Assembly (NCBI RefSeq): GCF_001559595.1
Contig: NZ_LNTY01000034.1
Span: forward strand, 248,001 to 312,000
From: Enterovibrio coralii
Lineage (GTDB): Bacteria > Pseudomonadota > Gammaproteobacteria > Enterobacterales > Vibrionaceae
Direction: 5' to 3'
DNA: 64,000 nt
This document shows, piece by piece, positions 27,814 through 38,150 of this stretch. The notes below the pieces were generated by a model that saw only the letters and a program-made list of their open reading frames with translations, did no database searches and was not told the DNA's origin. Each line of letters opens with the position of its first letter. Within the stretch, counting starts at the first letter, position 1. Both the position numbers and the translations under genes were made by a program.

Positions 27814-28416
27814 ATGCGTACCAGTCAACTGCTTGAACAATTGATGGAAGCGTTGCGTTGCTTGCCGGGCGTTGGCCCAAAGAGTGCGCAGCGTATGGCT
27901 TTTCACCTGCTGCAACGTAATCGCCAAGGCGGTGTGAAGCTTTCTGAGTCATTGCTTGCTGCAATGACAGACATTGGTCATTGCGAGAAATGTCGAACCT
28001 TCACTGAAGAAGAGGTCTGTGCGATTTGTGCCAACCCTCGTCGTCAGGAAAACGGTCAAATCTGTGTTGTTGAAAGCCCTGCGGATATCGCTGCGATTGA
28101 AGCTACAGGCCAATACTCGGGCCGTTACTTTGTATTGATGGGTCACCTGTCTCCATTGGATGGCATCGGTCCGTCAGACATTGGGTTAGACGTTTTGGAA
28201 AAACGTTTGGCGTCAGAATCGATTGCCGAGCTTATCCTCGCAACAAACCCAACGGTTGAAGGTGAGGCCACAGCGCATTACATCAGTGAGTTGTGCGCTG
28301 AGCATGAAGTTGTTGCCAGCCGAATTGCTCACGGTGTACCGATGGGCGGAGAGCTGGAATTGGTGGATGGCACAACCTTGTCGCACTCCATCATAGGACG
28401 ACACCGTCTCAGATGA
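27814..28416 (+). CDS. recR: recombination protein RecR
   Basis: A 200-residue recombination mediator that works with RecF and RecO to load RecA on gapped DNA. Visible are the N-terminal helix-hairpin-helix ([18 protein letters not shown]), a C4 zinc finger ([21 protein letters not shown]) and the Toprim domain ([20 protein letters not shown]). It is cotranscribed with ybaB and ends in a terminator that starts at its stop codon. Confidence 0.96.
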   Translation: MRTSQLLEQLMEALRCLPGVGPKSAQRMAFHLLQRNRQGGVKLSESLLAAMTDIGHCEKCRTFTEEEVCAICANPRRQENGQICVVESPADIAAIEATGQYSGRYFVLMGHLSPLDGIGPSDIGLDVLEKRLASESIAELILATNPTVEGEATAHYISELCAEHEVVASRIAHGVPMGGELELVDGTTLSHSIIGRHRLR

Positions 28417-28442
28417 AAAAAGGCCGCTCTGCGGCCTTTTTT
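28416..28442. terminator. bidirectional terminator after recR
   Basis: A 12-base perfect stem AAAAAAGGCCGC / GCGGCCTTTTTT with a three-base loop serves recR and the convergent small gene. Confidence 0.92.
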
Positions 28443-28459
28443 ATTGGTGCACCCAGATC

Positions 28460-28753
28460 TTAGTGGCGAGGGATCAGTGCGCGCGCAGATGCGGCTTCAC
28501 CGTCTGGCGTGACAGCAATAAACTCGATGCTTTTTGCTGGTTCACTGTCTACGTAGACAAACACTCGGCCGTTATCACCCGTCATGAAGTGATCGTTGAT
28601 GCTAGCACCCGATACTGGTTGGCCGTTTTGTGTCAGCTTAACCCATGCGCCGCCGTTTGCTGGGGTAACATCAAGGTCAAGGTTGTGCGAAGGCATCGCT
28701 ACTGCAGCAGATGCACCAAAAACCATAGCTAGAGCGATAATTGTCGTTTTCAT
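28460..28753 (-). CDS. small periplasmic protein, 97 residues, unknown function
   Basis: The signal peptide MKTTIIALAMVFGASAAVA is followed by a mature part of about 77 residues. The pattern AWVKLTQNGQPVSGASIN, then TGDNGRVFVYV, resembles a small Ig-like or carboxypeptidase-regulatory beta-sandwich (inference). An AAAAAGGAGA-type site precedes the ATG. It is a single gene between recR and toxS. Confidence 0.72.
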   Translation of the reverse strand: MKTTIIALAMVFGASAAVAMPSHNLDLDVTPANGGAWVKLTQNGQPVSGASINDHFMTGDNGRVFVYVDSEPAKSIEFIAVTPDGEAASARALIPRH

Positions 28754-28989
28754 AATCGTATCTCCTTTTTGGTGTGCTTCTTGAGCAACAGTTAAACAAT
28801 AGGAGGGGAAGGGAAGGATGACAACAGAGTTATTCGCTCAAAACGTTCTAATATTTGGTGCAAGATTTTGTAAATTATCCGGTCAAACCCGGTAAGAAAC
28901 TAAAAATTTCTATAAATCGAAATTGATTCAAGCTTAGACGAATTTGCGATTTGAGATCAGCAAGATATCAAATGCATTGGGTTGAATAG

Positions 28990-29024
28990 CCAAAAAACAA
29001 AAAGCCGACACATGGCCGGCTTTT
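28990..29024 (-). terminator. terminator after toxS
   Basis: On the minus strand the arms AAAAGCCG / CGGCTTTT are followed by a T-rich stretch, 18 bases past the toxS stop. Confidence 0.85.
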
Positions 29025-29041
29025 AGAAGACAAGGTTGTTT

Positions 29042-29593
29042 TTAGTATTTGCTGTACAGCACCATAGAGCCGTGATTCAAGCTGGTCAGCAGCAGAGAGC
29101 CATCACCAAGCACATCAATACGACGCACTTTTTCCGCACCCATTCGGTAGATAGAGCGCACAAAGGTCAAGTCTTCTTCAGAAAACTCTGTCGTGTCACC
29201 TGTGGTGACGTCTTTGAGTTCAACCAGATTCAGCTTTAGATAACCGCCGCTCACTTCCCACTCGCCGGACTCAGACACAGACATCAACACTTTGATGTTC
29301 TCATCTTGGTTTTTCAAAATGATCTGCGTATCGCGTGAATAGGTGTTATCAGGCAAGAAGACCATGTTGCTCTGCTGCTCTGACATGGTGAGCCCGCTAG
29401 CGTCACGATAAGCCGACTCTTGGAAGTAGTTATAGGTTTTCGATTTCCACACTCGAGACTTCAATAAGCTTGACGTACGTACGTCCTCACCGAGGAAAAC
29501 CCAGCAACTGCCAAGTAATGACAACAATAGCAATGCAAAAGGAGCATAACGCTTAAATTGGTCGCGTCGGCGTTTCTCTTGAGTTAGCGACAT
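29042..29593 (-). CDS. toxS: ToxR chaperone/effector ToxS
   Basis: A 183-residue bitopic inner-membrane protein with one N-terminal helix (YAPFALLLLSLLGSCWVFL, about residues 15-33) and a periplasmic domain that stabilises ToxR. Sequence divergence from V. cholerae ToxS is large; I rely on the SLLGSCW helix, the length and the toxR-toxS arrangement. The start overlaps the corrected toxR stop by ten bases. Confidence 0.88.
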   Translation of the reverse strand: MSLTQEKRRRDQFKRYAPFALLLLSLLGSCWVFLGEDVRTSSLLKSRVWKSKTYNYFQESAYRDASGLTMSEQQSNMVFLPDNTYSRDTQIILKNQDENIKVLMSVSESGEWEVSGGYLKLNLVELKDVTTGDTTEFSEEDLTFVRSIYRMGAEKVRRIDVLGDGSLLLTSLNHGSMVLYSKY

Positions 29594-30488
29594 AATGAGT
29601 GGCTCCCCTCGGCACTGGTCAAGACAACATATGTCACGTTGTCGTCGGCATCAGCGGCACTGTGAATGTAATTCAGCGAAATTTGGTTGTCTTGGCCACC
29701 CGTTACAATGACTTCTTCCAATTCCACACCTTCGCTGTAATGACTGATGTATCGGTCAACGCAACGTTCAACCATAGGTTCCATTGTTCAATTCGCGCGT
29801 TAGTCACGGGAATATAAACAGGCACATCTTTAACCTTCAAAATTTCACGGAATGCTTCAGATTTCGGCGTTGAAGCAACAAAAAAGGCGATAGGAAGAAG
29901 AAGTGCTAACAGGAAAGCGACCCAAGAGCTCAGCGGTGTTTTAGGATATGTTGGTGAAGCAGGAGTGGTAACCGGGATCGGCTCAGACAAGATGTCTTCA
30001 GTTTGGGCAGGTTTCGATGGAATGATCTCTTCAACAACAGGATCAGGCGTATCAACGATATCTTCAGATACGTCCTCAACAGGTTCTGGTAATGCCTCTT
30101 CCTGAATCTCGATTCTCGGCTTGGGTATGTCAACCGGCTGGTCATTGTAGACTTCTACCGAGCAGATAACCTGATATCCACGCTTAGGCACCGTCTTGAC
30201 GAACATAGGGTTTTTGGTCGATTCCTTGAGTGCTTTTCTCAGGGTAGAAATCGACTGCGTTAAACTGGAATCGTCTACTTCAAAGCCTTGCTTGCGCCAA
30301 ACAAAGTCGTGGATTCGGTTCCGCGTAACAATCGCATGTGGCTCTTCAATAAGAACCATCAGAACACGGCATTCATTGCTCCCGAGTCGGACCAAATCGT
30401 CATTTTCATGAAGATCGACCAGAGAACTGTCACTGGGGGAAAAAACAAAACGCTCTCCCAGTAGGTATCGGTTCGATTTATTTAACAT
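29584..30488 (-). CDS. toxR: membrane transcriptional regulator ToxR (frameshifted in this sequence)
   Basis: The N-terminal OmpR-type winged helix (about residues 1-110) has RLGSNECRVL, HDFVWRKQGFEVDDSSLTQSIS and KTVPKRGYQ, nearly as in V. cholerae ToxR. A Pro/Glu-rich linker follows, then a membrane helix near residues 185-206 and a periplasmic domain. The first frame stops at 29703, while ToxR-like sequence continues in the frame ending at 29584 (EEVIVTGGQDNQISLNYIHS, then SLCR). One missing base at 29781 (GGG read as GG on the coding strand) restores 301 residues with both periplasmic cysteines. In Vibrio it regulates porin genes and bile responses. Confidence 0.92.
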
Positions 30489-30615
30489 TCGTAATTCTAA
30501 CCTGCACGAATTTTGGGCAATTTTAGAGAAAAAGGCCGATTTATAGGCGTAATTGAAGAGGATTATACTCGAAGTGCGAAAAAGACCTCAACAAATGAAA
30601 AAATCCCTAAAGAGC

Positions 30616-30643
30616 CTTGAAAAGCAATCTTGCGACCCTATCT
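30616..30643 (+). promoter_or_regulatory. sigma-32 heat-shock promoter of htpG
   Basis: CTTGAAA at 30616-30622 and CCCTATCT at 30636-30643 are separated by 13 bases, close to the sigma-32 consensus CTTGAAA / CCCCATNT. The htpG ATG follows 42 bases later. toxR is read divergently from the same spacer. Confidence 0.78.
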
Positions 30644-30685
30644 ACAAAGAGACAGTAACTAAAATCACATTTGTTTGGGGTTAAA

Positions 30686-32593
30686 ATGAGCGATCAAGCG
30701 ACTCTGCAAAGTAAGGAAACGCGTGGTTTCCAATCTGAAGTGAAGCAACTACTTCATTTGATGATCCATTCTCTTTATTCGAACAAAGAGATTTTTCTTC
30801 GTGAATTAATTTCCAATGCATCAGACGCGGCAGACAAACTGCGCTTCAAAGCACTGTCTGATGCGGGTTTGTATGAAAACGACGGTGATCTTCGCGTTCG
30901 CCTGAGTGTTAATAAAGAAGCGGGCACACTGACCATTGAAGACAATGGTATTGGTATGAGCCGAGACGAGGTGATTGATAACCTCGGTACCATCGCAAAA
31001 TCTGGCACCGCCGATTTCTTCAAACAGCTTTCTGATGACCAAACCAAAGATAGCCAATTGATTGGCCAGTTCGGTGTAGGTTTCTACTCGGCATTTATCG
31101 TTGCAGACAAGGTCTCTGTAGAGACACGCGCGGCAGGCATTGATGCGTCAGAAGCGGTGCGCTGGGAATCGACGGGCGAAGGCGAGTACACCATCGAAAG
31201 CATCGACAAAGCCTCGCGTGGTACTTCCATTACCTTGCACCTTCGTGACGAAGACAAAGAGTTTTTAGATGACTGGCGTCTTCGCGAAGTCATTGGCAAA
31301 TATTCTGACCACATTGGCATTCCTGTTGAGATGTGGGCCAAAGAGCGTGATGAAGAAGGCAATGAAACCGAGCAAGGCAAGTGGGAAAAGATAAACAAAG
31401 CCCAAGCACTGTGGACACGCTCAAAATCAGACATCTCTGATGACGAATACAAAGAATTCTACAAGCACCTCTCCCACGACTTTGCGGACCCACTTCAGTG
31501 GAGCCACAACCGCGTGGAAGGCAAGAACGACTACACCAGCTTGCTTTATATCCCTTCTAAAGCACCGTGGGATATGTTCAATCGCGAACACAAGCATGGT
31601 CTGAAGCTATACGTACAGCGTGTATTCATCATGGATGACGCTGCGCAATTCATGCCAAGCTACTTGCGATTTGTGCGTGGTCTAATCGATTCAAACGATT
31701 TGCCGCTGAACGTGTCGCGTGAAATTCTGCAAGACAACAAAGTTACGCAAGCACTTCGCAATGCCTGTACTAAGCGTGTGCTAACCATGCTTGAGCGCAT
31801 GTCGAACAATGATGCAGACAAGTACCTGAGCTTCTGGAAAGAGTTTGGCTTAGTGCTAAAAGAAGGCCCAGCGGAAGATTTCTCGAACCGTGAGAAAATT
31901 GCCGGTCTGCTACGTTTTGCATCAACAAACACGGACAGCAGTGAACAAACTGTGTCGCTCACTGGCTACGTGTCGCGCATGAAAGACGAGCAGGATAAGA
32001 TTTATTACCTGACGGCGGACAGCTATCAAGCGGCGAAAAATAGCCCGCACCTTGAGCAATTTAAAGCGAAAGGCATCGAAGTCATTCTGATGTATGACCG
32101 TATCGATGAGTGGCTGATGAGTTACCTGCCAGAGTTTGATGGCAAGCAATTCCAAGCAATCACCAAAGCGGATCTTGATCTGAGTAAGTTTGAAGACGAC
32201 GCAGAGAAAGAGAAGCGCGAAGAAACCGAAAAAGCATTCGGCTCTGTGGTTGAGCGCACCAAAGCCTATTTGGGCGACCGCGTCAAAGATGTGCGTCCTA
32301 CTTTCAAGCTTTCTGGTACGCCAGCGGTGGTAGTGACCGATCAGTTTGAAATGGGTACGCAGATGGCAAAATTGCTGGAAGCGGCAGGGCAGCAGGCACC
32401 GGAAGTAAAATATATTTTCGAGCTTAACCCTGAGCATGCCTTGGTGAAACAAATGGCTGATGAAGCTGATGAGGTTGTTTTCGGACGTTGGGTTGAAATG
32501 TTGTTGGGGCAAGCAATGCTGGCTGAACGTGGCGCAATGGACGATCCGTCTCAATTCCTGACAGCCGTGAATCAACTTCTGACTAAAGGCTAA
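30686..32593 (+). CDS. htpG: molecular chaperone HtpG (Hsp90)
   Basis: A 635-residue ATP-dependent dimeric chaperone. The GHKL nucleotide domain shows [43 protein letters not shown] and [18 protein letters not shown]; the middle domain has [15 protein letters not shown] start at the ATG at 30686 because the five upstream codons lack a ribosome site and E. coli HtpG starts similarly. A heat-shock promoter lies directly upstream. Confidence 0.96.
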   Translation: MSDQATLQSKETRGFQSEVKQLLHLMIHSLYSNKEIFLRELISNASDAADKLRFKALSDAGLYENDGDLRVRLSVNKEAGTLTIEDNGIGMSRDEVIDNLGTIAKSGTADFFKQLSDDQTKDSQLIGQFGVGFYSAFIVADKVSVETRAAGIDASEAVRWESTGEGEYTIESIDKASRGTSITLHLRDEDKEFLDDWRLREVIGKYSDHIGIPVEMWAKERDEEGNETEQGKWEKINKAQALWTRSKSDISDDEYKEFYKHLSHDFADPLQWSHNRVEGKNDYTSLLYIPSKAPWDMFNREHKHGLKLYVQRVFIMDDAAQFMPSYLRFVRGLIDSNDLPLNVSREILQDNKVTQALRNACTKRVLTMLERMSNNDADKYLSFWKEFGLVLKEGPAEDFSNREKIAGLLRFASTNTDSSEQTVSLTGYVSRMKDEQDKIYYLTADSYQAAKNSPHLEQFKAKGIEVILMYDRIDEWLMSYLPEFDGKQFQAITKADLDLSKFEDDAEKEKREETEKAFGSVVERTKAYLGDRVKDVRPTFKLSGTPAVVVTDQFEMGTQMAKLLEAAGQQAPEVKYIFELNPEHALVKQMADEADEVVFGRWVEMLLGQAMLAERGAMDDPSQFLTAVNQLLTKG

Positions 32594-32626
32594 TTGCGTC
32601 ACAGCTTTGAATAGATAACCATAGAC

Positions 32627-32658
32627 TATCAAGCCCAGCAGGACCGCTGGGCTTGATA
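32627..32658. repeat. perfect inverted repeat after htpG
   Basis: Thirteen-base arms TATCAAGCCCAGC and GCTGGGCTTGATA enclose a six-base loop. The T-run is weak (GCGTTT), so termination may be inefficient, allowing some htpG-adk readthrough. Confidence 0.6.
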
Positions 32659-32709
32659 GCGTTTACATAACCGTGTATTTTGCATTTTTTTGCGAACACT
32701 CCAAAGTAA

Positions 32710-33369
<660 letters not shown>

Positions 33370-33389
33370 GACACGCAAGTCGATTTGAT

Positions 33390-33420
33390 AAAAAGGGCAA
33401 TCGAAAGGTTGCCCTTTTTT
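33390..33420 (+). terminator. terminator after adk
   Basis: Arms AAAAGGGCAA / TTGCCCTTTT with an eight-base loop and six T residues. Confidence 0.9.
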
Positions 33421-33503
33421 GATCTTATCAATCATCAGGTGAGTATTGGTCTAGCCTGATATGGTATTCTTTTTGGCGTAACTAACTGTTGAAGCAGGTT
33501 GAA

Positions 33504-34475
33504 ATGGAAAATAATCAAAACAAAGTAGGGGTGTTGCTGGCCAACTTAGGAACGCCAGAAGCACCGACCGCTAAAGCAGTGAAAGCCTTTCTTGGCGAAT
33601 TTCTTCACGACAAACGTGTTGTAGACATGACGCGTTGGCTCTGGTGTCCTTTGCTGCATGGCATCATCCTGCCTGTGCGCTCCCCAAAAGTGGCAAAACT
33701 TTATGAGAGTGTGTGGATGGAGGAAGGGTCACCGTTAATGGTGTACTCCAAACGCCAGCAAGCTGCTCTAGAAGCAAAGCTAAACATGCCTGTAGAGCTT
33801 GGCATGACCTATGGCTCGCCGAGCCTGAAGTCGGGTGTTGAAGCTCTGACAGCGCGAGGCTGTGAGAAAATCTTGGTATTCCCGCTTTACCCGCAGTACT
33901 CAAGAACAACCACAGCAGCGATTTTCGACAAACTGGCGAAATCCCTCAAGCAACAACCGGCATTGCCAGAGTTTCGTTTTATCAATCACTACTACAGTGA
34001 AGAGGATTACATCGAAGCCCTAGCGCAATCGGTGGAGGCGCACTGGGAGCAAAACGGTAAGCCAGACATGTTGGTGTGTTCATACCACGGCATTCCAAAG
34101 CGTTATGCAGATAACGGCGACCCATACGCATCTCATTGCGAAGGAACCACAAGCAAACTTGCAGCGCGTTTGAATACGGATGTACCAGTGAAGATGACGT
34201 TCCAATCTCGCTTTGGCCGTGAAGAATGGCTGCAGCCTTACACAGACAAAACCCTTGAGGTACTGCCATCAGAAGGTATTGAGCGATTGGATATCATCAC
34301 ACCTGCGTTTTCTGTGGATTGCCTTGAGACGTTGGAAGAGATTGCAGAGCAAAATCGCGACGCTTTCATGGAAGCCGGCGGCAAAGAATACAACTACATC
34401 CCTTGCTTGAACGATGCCCCTGCCCACATTGAGATGATGTGTCATCTTGTAGAAAGACATACCAAAGGCTGGTAG
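33504..34475 (+). CDS. hemH: ferrochelatase HemH
   Basis: Inserts ferrous iron into protoporphyrin IX, the last step of protoheme synthesis. The 323 residues match the family. [11 protein letters not shown] at the start, [16 protein letters not shown] with the catalytic histidine, [17 protein letters not shown] and [14 protein letters not shown] with the catalytic-site glutamates are all seen. I use the ATG at 33504, since the upstream TTG at 33489 has no support. Downstream of adk as in E. coli. Confidence 0.95.
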   Translation: MENNQNKVGVLLANLGTPEAPTAKAVKAFLGEFLHDKRVVDMTRWLWCPLLHGIILPVRSPKVAKLYESVWMEEGSPLMVYSKRQQAALEAKLNMPVELGMTYGSPSLKSGVEALTARGCEKILVFPLYPQYSRTTTAAIFDKLAKSLKQQPALPEFRFINHYYSEEDYIEALAQSVEAHWEQNGKPDMLVCSYHGIPKRYADNGDPYASHCEGTTSKLAARLNTDVPVKMTFQSRFGREEWLQPYTDKTLEVLPSEGIERLDIITPAFSVDCLETLEEIAEQNRDAFMEAGGKEYNYIPCLNDAPAHIEMMCHLVERHTKGW

Positions 34476-34515
34476 TTGTCACAGCGTTAGTGTGGTGATT
34501 CTCTATACTAAACAA

Positions 34516-34543
34516 ACCCGAGTGGAGAAGATTTCACTCGGGT
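34516..34543. repeat. inverted repeat between hemH and gsk
   Basis: Arms ACCCGAGTG / CACTCGGGT enclose a ten-base loop; a short A/T stretch follows on both sides. It could be a weak hemH terminator. Confidence 0.55.
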
Positions 34544-34624
34544 AAATTTGCAACGTATATATTTATCTTGCAATTGTGTGTGATAGAATTCGCATTTTTC
34601 GCCACTACTACGACGCATCGAATC

Positions 34625-35932
34625 ATGAAATTCCCAGGCCAACGCAAGTCTAAGCACTATTTCCCTGTGCACGCGCGCGATCCATTGCTGCTTGTTCAGG
34701 CAAGCGAACAACGTAAGCTTAAAAGCCCTTGTGTTATCGGTATTGACCAGACACTGGTAGATATCGAAGCGAAAGTGAGCGACGACTTCGTGAAGAAGTA
34801 CGAGCTCAGTAAAGGCCACTCTTTGGTGATTGACGACAAGCGTGCAGAAGCGCTTTACCAAGAGCTGAAAGAGAACAACATGATCAGCCACGAATTTGCT
34901 GGTGGCACGATTGGCAACACCCTTCACAACTACTCAACACTGGCGGATGACAAATCTATCCTGCTGGGCGTAATGAGCCGCGACATCACTATTGGTAGTT
35001 ACGCTTACCGTTATCTGTGTAACACCTCTAGCCGTATGGATCTGAACTACCTGCAGGCAGTACAAGGCCCAATTGGTCGTTGCTACGCGTTGATCAGTGA
35101 AGATGGCGAGCGTACCTTTGCAATCAGCGAAGGTCTGATGAACCAACTCCAACCAGAATCGATTCCAGAGCACGTGTTCAAGAACGCGTCTGCATTGGTT
35201 CTGACAGCGTACCTTGTTCGTTGTAAAGAAGGCGATCCAATGCCAGAAGCAACCATGAAAGCCATCGAGTACGCGAAAAAGTATGACGTTCCTGTCGTGA
35301 TGACCCTGGGCACGAAATACGTGATTCAGCAAAACCCACAATGGTGGCGTGACTTCTTGTCTGAGCACGTTACTGTTGTTGCGATGAACGAAGAAGAAGG
35401 CGAAGCACTGACTGGCGAAGCGGATCCACTGTTGGCAGCTGACAAAGCACTGGATTGGGTAGACATGGTTCTGTGTACCGCAGGTCCTGTAGGTCTGTAC
35501 ATGGCCGGCTACACAGAGAACGATGCGAAGCGCGAAACCTCGCTGCCATTGCTACCAGGCACAGTTGCAGAATTTAACCAATACGAATTCAGCCGCCCAA
35601 TGGTGAAAAAGCACTGTGAAAACCCAATCAAGGTTTACTCGCACATTGCACCATACATGGGTGGCCCAGAGCGCATCAAGAACACCAACGGTGCCGGTGA
35701 TGGCGCGTTGTCAGCCGTACTTCACGACATGTCAGCAAACCGCTACCACCGTGAAAACGTGCCGAACTCAAGCAAGCACAACTACCCGTTCTTGACTTAC
35801 AGTTCTTTCTCCCAAGTTTGTAAGTACGCAAACCGCGTAAGTTACGAAGTACTGGCGCAGCACTCACCACGCTTGTCGCGTGCGCTGCCAGAGAAGGAAG
35901 ATTCGCTGGAAGAGGCTTACTGGGAACGCTAA
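34625..35932 (+). CDS. gsk: inosine-guanosine kinase
   Basis: A 435-residue PfkB-family kinase that phosphorylates inosine and guanosine for purine salvage. KFPGQRKSKHYFPV at the start, VIGIDQTLVDIEAKV, AGGTIGNTLHNYS and the catalytic anion-hole motif NTNGAGDGALSAV (general base Asp) are visible. I start at the ATG at 34625, matching E. coli Gsk; the longer frame from 34568 has no ribosome site. Gene order hemH-gsk is conserved (E. coli has aes between). Confidence 0.95.
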   Translation: MKFPGQRKSKHYFPVHARDPLLLVQASEQRKLKSPCVIGIDQTLVDIEAKVSDDFVKKYELSKGHSLVIDDKRAEALYQELKENNMISHEFAGGTIGNTLHNYSTLADDKSILLGVMSRDITIGSYAYRYLCNTSSRMDLNYLQAVQGPIGRCYALISEDGERTFAISEGLMNQLQPESIPEHVFKNASALVLTAYLVRCKEGDPMPEATMKAIEYAKKYDVPVVMTLGTKYVIQQNPQWWRDFLSEHVTVVAMNEEEGEALTGEADPLLAADKALDWVDMVLCTAGPVGLYMAGYTENDAKRETSLPLLPGTVAEFNQYEFSRPMVKKHCENPIKVYSHIAPYMGGPERIKNTNGAGDGALSAVLHDMSANRYHRENVPNSSKHNYPFLTYSSFSQVCKYANRVSYEVLAQHSPRLSRALPEKEDSLEEAYWER

Positions 35933-35940
35933 TTTCTTCG

Positions 35941-36168
35941 TCATTGACATGAATACAGCGTTAGCTTCGCCTTCTCACAAAGGTCACTTAGTGGACTAAG
36001 CTCCCTTTGACTCGAAAGCTTGCTGCCTTGCCTTCAAGCCAATGACTTTGAAATTACCCAGAATAGGGTCGTTGACTGCTTTCTCTAACCCCGTCACTTA
36101 GCCTGCTAAGTGACCGGGGATTCGTTCGATTGTCGCCCTGTCTTCAGGCCAATGACTTTGAAATTGCA
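35941..36168. repeat. tandem 110-bp intergenic repeat, two diverged copies
   Basis: Two copies are offset by exactly 110 bases. Each has a GTCACTTAG motif (35983-35991 and 36093-36101) and the shared 17-mer CCAATGACTTTGAAATT (36039-36055 and 36149-36165). In the second copy GTCACTTAG forms a hairpin with CTAAGTGAC inside flanking CCCC / GGGG (36089-36119); the first copy has only a shorter palindrome (CTTAGT / ACTAAG). No frame or T-run makes this a gene or terminator. I do not recognise the family. Confidence 0.7.
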
Positions 36169-36180
36169 CATCGCAGTGAT

Positions 36181-36210
36181 AAAAAATCCGCCACTTGGGC
36201 GGATTTTTTT
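36181..36210. terminator. bidirectional terminator after asnB
   Basis: Arms ATCCGCC / GGCGGAT flanked by six A and seven T residues, just downstream of the minus-strand asnB stop. Confidence 0.88.
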
Positions 36211-36229
36211 ATAGGCGTTGATCTGTCGA

Positions 36230-37903
36230 TTAGGCTTTGTTGTAAGCTTCGTTGTGTACTGCGGCAACAGCGCGACCTGATGGGTCTGCGGCGTTTTTGA
36301 AGCTCTCATCCCATTCGATAGCTTTCGCGCTTGAACAGGCGATTGACGGGCCACCAGGCACACATTCAACAGCAGATGGCAGCGGGAACAGCTCTTCAAA
36401 GATCTCGCGGTATACATACGCCTCTTTGGTTTGTGGCGTGTTGTATGGGAAGCGGAACTTCGCCGTTTCCATTTGCTGATCAGTGACTTTCTCTTCAGCA
36501 ACTGCGCGCAGCGTATCAATCCAGCCGTAGCCAACACCGTCAGAGAACTGCTCTTTCTGACGCCAAGCGATGGCTTCTGGCAGGTAATGTTCAAAACACT
36601 CACGCAGGATGTGTTTTTCCATTTTGCCGTTGCCACACATCTTGTCTTTCGGGTTAAGGCGCATCGCCACATCGATGAACTCTTTATCAAGGAATGGAAC
36701 ACGACCTTCAACACCCCAAGCAGCCAGAGACTTGTTCGCACGCGCACAGTCAAACATGTTCAGTGCAAGCAGCTTACGAACTGTCTCTTCGTGGAATTCT
36801 TTTGCATCCGGTGCTTTGTGGAAGTAGAGGTAACCACCGAAGATTTCATCTGCGCCTTCGCCAGACAGAACCATCTTGATACCCATCGCTTTGATTTTAC
36901 GTCCCATCAGGAACATTGGCGTCGATGCGCGAATGGTGGTTACGTCGTACGTTTCAATGTGATAAATCACATCACGGATGGCATCCAAACCTTCTTGAAT
37001 GGTGTACGTCATCTCGTGGTGAACGGTACCAATTTGTTCGGCGACTTCACGCGCAGCTTTCAGATCTGGCGCACCTTCAAGGCCAATCGCAAACGAGTGA
37101 AGTTGAGGCCACCATGCTGCGGACTTCTCGTCGTCTTCAATACGCATTGCTGCAAAACGTTTAGCGACGGCAGACGTGATTGATGAATCAAGACCGCCAG
37201 AAAGAAGCACACCGTAAGGCACGTCTGTCATTAACTGGCGTTTCACCGCAGCTTCCAGTGCTTCTGTTAGCTCTTCTTTACTCGTGGTGTTGTTCTCAAC
37301 CGCGGCAAATTCATTCCAGTCGCGAATGTAGTAACGCTGTGGTTTTTCATCGCTTGAGCCGTAGTAGCTACCAGGAGGGAATTCGCTGATACTGCTACAT
37401 ACTGGAACCAGTGCCTTCATTTCAGACGCAACGTAGTAGTTACCCAGTGCATCGTAACCTTGGTAAAGCGGGATGATACCGATGTGGTCACGGCCAACCA
37501 GATATTCGTCTTTCTCTTCATCGTAAAGAACGAAGGCGAAGATACCGTTCAGTTCTTCCAGTAGGTCTGCGCCCATATCTTGATACAGCGCCAAGATAAC
37601 TTCGCAGTCAGAATCAGTTTGGAACTCGTACTTGCCTTCATAGCGAGCGCGAATTTCTTTGTGGTTGTAGATTTCGCCGTTAACAGCAAGGATCAGTTTG
37701 CGATCTGGGCTATAAAGCGGCTGAGCACCGCTGTTCAGGCCAACGATGGCCAAACGCTCATGGGCGAGAATCGCGCGGTCAGACGCATAGATACCGGACC
37801 AATCAGGGCCGCGGTGGCGCAGCAATTTTGACATTTCCAGTGCGGTCTGACGCAGTGGTGTCGCATCGGATTTAATATCTAAGATGCCAAATACAGAACA
37901 CAT
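36230..37903 (-). CDS. asnB: asparagine synthase B (glutamine-hydrolysing)
   Basis: A 557-residue enzyme making asparagine from aspartate, ATP and glutamine. Cys2 of the N-terminal MCSVFGI is the glutaminase nucleophile, with RLAIVGLNSGAQP and NGEIYNHKEIR; the C-terminal synthetase domain has the PP-loop LLSGGLDSSI, LSGEGADEIFGGYLYF and EGRVPFLDKEF. The length matches E. coli AsnB (554). It is intact. In enterobacteria a tRNA cluster lies upstream; here I find no tRNA. Confidence 0.96.
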   Translation of the reverse strand: MCSVFGILDIKSDATPLRQTALEMSKLLRHRGPDWSGIYASDRAILAHERLAIVGLNSGAQPLYSPDRKLILAVNGEIYNHKEIRARYEGKYEFQTDSDCEVILALYQDMGADLLEELNGIFAFVLYDEEKDEYLVGRDHIGIIPLYQGYDALGNYYVASEMKALVPVCSSISEFPPGSYYGSSDEKPQRYYIRDWNEFAAVENNTTSKEELTEALEAAVKRQLMTDVPYGVLLSGGLDSSITSAVAKRFAAMRIEDDEKSAAWWPQLHSFAIGLEGAPDLKAAREVAEQIGTVHHEMTYTIQEGLDAIRDVIYHIETYDVTTIRASTPMFLMGRKIKAMGIKMVLSGEGADEIFGGYLYFHKAPDAKEFHEETVRKLLALNMFDCARANKSLAAWGVEGRVPFLDKEFIDVAMRLNPKDKMCGNGKMEKHILRECFEHYLPEAIAWRQKEQFSDGVGYGWIDTLRAVAEEKVTDQQMETAKFRFPYNTPQTKEAYVYREIFEELFPLPSAVECVPGGPSIACSSAKAIEWDESFKNAADPSGRAVAAVHNEAYNKA

Positions 37904-38085
37904 AAATCCCTCTCAAACTTCCTTTTTTACGCTGTCTTAACGTATTTCTAATTTGTGTTGAACTCAATTTGCCAATCTGAGCAAAAAATGCAACCTGTTA
38001 TGGAAAATAAAATAATAAACACGACAGGTGATTTGTTTTCATTCACCAAAAGTGCGCTTTAGCTGAATAATATTTAGGCTCGGAT

Positions 38086-38126
38086 GAAAAATTGGCCACT
38101 TTTGCGATGTGCATGATTAGTGGCCA
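38086..38126 (-). terminator. terminator after the CPA2 antiporter gene
   Basis: Arms TGGCCACT / AGTGGCCA with an 18-base loop, followed on the minus strand by a short T-run; it lies 25 bases past the stop. Confidence 0.65.
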
Positions 38127-38150
38127 TAACAAATTCTTGCAAAGTGGTTC

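Noticed and set aside
29584..29784. Separate 66-codon gene between toxR and toxS
   Set aside because: It is the periplasmic end of ToxR in another frame, with GGQDNQISLNYIHS as in the family. One missing base joins it to toxR.
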